In this document: positions 63,391-64,000 of the stretch, one piece after another
How the letters are laid out: every line of letters starts with the position of its first letter
How positions within the stretch are numbered: position 1 is the first letter of the stretch
Origin: Psychrobacter sp. DAB_AL43B
GTDB taxonomy: Bacteria; Pseudomonadota; Gammaproteobacteria; Pseudomonadales; Moraxellaceae
Assembly: GCF_900168255.1 (NCBI RefSeq)
Contig: NZ_LT799838.1
Span: forward strand, 1,922,001-1,986,000
Reading direction: 5' to 3'
DNA: 64,000 nt
The notes under the pieces: model-generated
Told to the model about the DNA's origin: nothing
Database searches by the model: none
The model's input: only the letters and a program-made list of their open reading frames with translations
Position numbers and translations under genes: made by a program

Positions 63391-64000
63391 ATGACACATA
63401 TCGATAAAATCCAAGTAACCAAACGTGATGGACGTTTAGAGCCTATCGAGTTAGATAAAATTCATAAGGTTATCGAGTGGGCAGCTCACGGTTTAGATAA
63501 TGTGTCGGTGTCACAAGTTGAGCTAAAGTCGCACATTCAGTTTTATGAAGGTATTAAAACGCGTGATATTCACGAAACCATCATTAAGTCTGCCGCCGAC
63601 CTTATCTCTGAAACCACGCCTGACTATCAGTATTTAGCGGCTCGTTTGGCCATCTTCCACTTACGTAAGATTGCTTACAATAAATTTACGCCGCCGCATC
63701 TGTTTGATCATGTGCAAAAGCTTACCGACGCGGGCAAATACGATCAGCATATCTTAGCCGATTATAGCCGTGCTGAATTTGATGAATTAGAAGAATACCT
63801 TGACCACTGGCGTGATATGAACTTAGCTTATGCTGCTGTTGAGCAAATGGCTGGTAAATACCTCGTACAGGACCGCGTTTCTAAGACCGTCTTTGAGAGC
63901 CCACAGTTCTTATACATGTTAGTTGGCATGTGTCTGTTTGCCAGCTATGACAAATCCGAACGTCTCGACTATGTGAAGCGCTTTTATGATGCGACCTCAC
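63391..64000 (+). CDS. nrdA: Ribonucleoside-diphosphate reductase class Ia alpha subunit, N-terminal part (3' end outside window)
   Basis: NrdA reduces ribonucleoside diphosphates to deoxyribonucleotides with the radical-bearing NrdB. The 203 residues seen contain the ATP-cone allosteric domain (VTKRDGRLEPIELDKIHKVI, first 95 residues) and the start of the catalytic barrel (YDQHILADYSRAEFDELEEY, VQDRVSKTVFESPQFLYM), closely similar to E. coli NrdA. GAGG about nine bases before the ATG supports the start. The gene runs off the right edge; nrdB is presumably beyond. Two NrdR-like boxes and a structured leader precede it. Confidence 0.96.
   Translation, partial: MTHIDKIQVTKRDGRLEPIELDKIHKVIEWAAHGLDNVSVSQVELKSHIQFYEGIKTRDIHETIIKSAADLISETTPDYQYLAARLAIFHLRKIAYNKFTPPHLFDHVQKLTDAGKYDQHILADYSRAEFDELEEYLDHWRDMNLAYAAVEQMAGKYLVQDRVSKTVFESPQFLYMLVGMCLFASYDKSERLDYVKRFYDATS

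Overview
The window is a stretch of bacterial chromosome from a gammaproteobacterium of the family Moraxellaceae, most probably Psychrobacter. The call rests on protein style (long actinobacterial/pseudomonad-type LeuA, bamD beside rluD-pgeF, a CysB-like LysR protein, a PutA without a DNA-binding domain), on moderately AT-rich and locally very AT-rich spacers, and on remnants of gammaproteobacterial synteny (mnmA near purB near roxA; dnaG followed by rpoD). It is an assignment by eye, not by database search. I see no rRNA, tRNA, insertion sequence, phage gene or CRISPR array. The first gene (MATE transporter) and the last (nrdA) are cut by the window edges.

Layout. 0-6.5 kb: MATE transporter end, accB-accC (acetyl-CoA carboxylase), an unknown exported protein, leuA and a divergent Lrp/AsnC regulator. 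6.5-12.7 kb: a minus-strand run ampG, prmC, moeB, a UbiB-like kinase and an MFS transporter. 13.2-18.4 kb: CysB-like regulator, molbindin, luciferase-like monooxygenase, a 48-residue membrane peptide, ornithine cyclodeaminase-like protein and an AEC transporter. 18.5-24 kb: RNA modification and housekeeping (mnmG, grxD, ispF, mnmA). 24-25.4 kb: unknown membrane protein and lipoproteins sitting where hflD lies in many relatives. 25.6-29.2 kb: purB, a YjdF-like membrane protein, a small lipoprotein and the ribosomal oxygenase roxA.

29.4-43.3 kb is a catabolic region. xdhA, xdhB, xdhC and guaD take guanine and hypoxanthine to urate, and an NCS2 purine permease lies further on. Between them sits proline catabolism, with PutA split into two adjacent genes. 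moeB and the molbindin elsewhere in the window fit the molybdenum demand of xanthine dehydrogenase, but that link is inferred.

43.8-47.6 kb: tolQ-tolR-tolA-tolB without pal. 47.7-51.7 kb: a compact redox locus, a Tat-exported flavin amine oxidase between a tri-haem membrane-anchored cytochrome c and a mono-haem lipoprotein cytochrome c, which looks like a periplasmic amine dehydrogenase feeding the respiratory chain. 52-57.5 kb: small lipoprotein, WrbA-like flavoprotein, pgeF-rluD and divergent bamD. 57.6-64 kb: dnaG (with a long linker), rpoD, a YbeD/DUF493 protein and the start of nrdA.

The points most worth a second look are the split PutA with a perfect Shine-Dalgarno overlapping the upstream stop codon, the amine oxidase/cytochrome locus, the nrdA leader (two NrdR-like boxes 32 bp apart followed by four stem-loops), and a repeated dyad upstream of the purine permease that carries its ribosome binding site.
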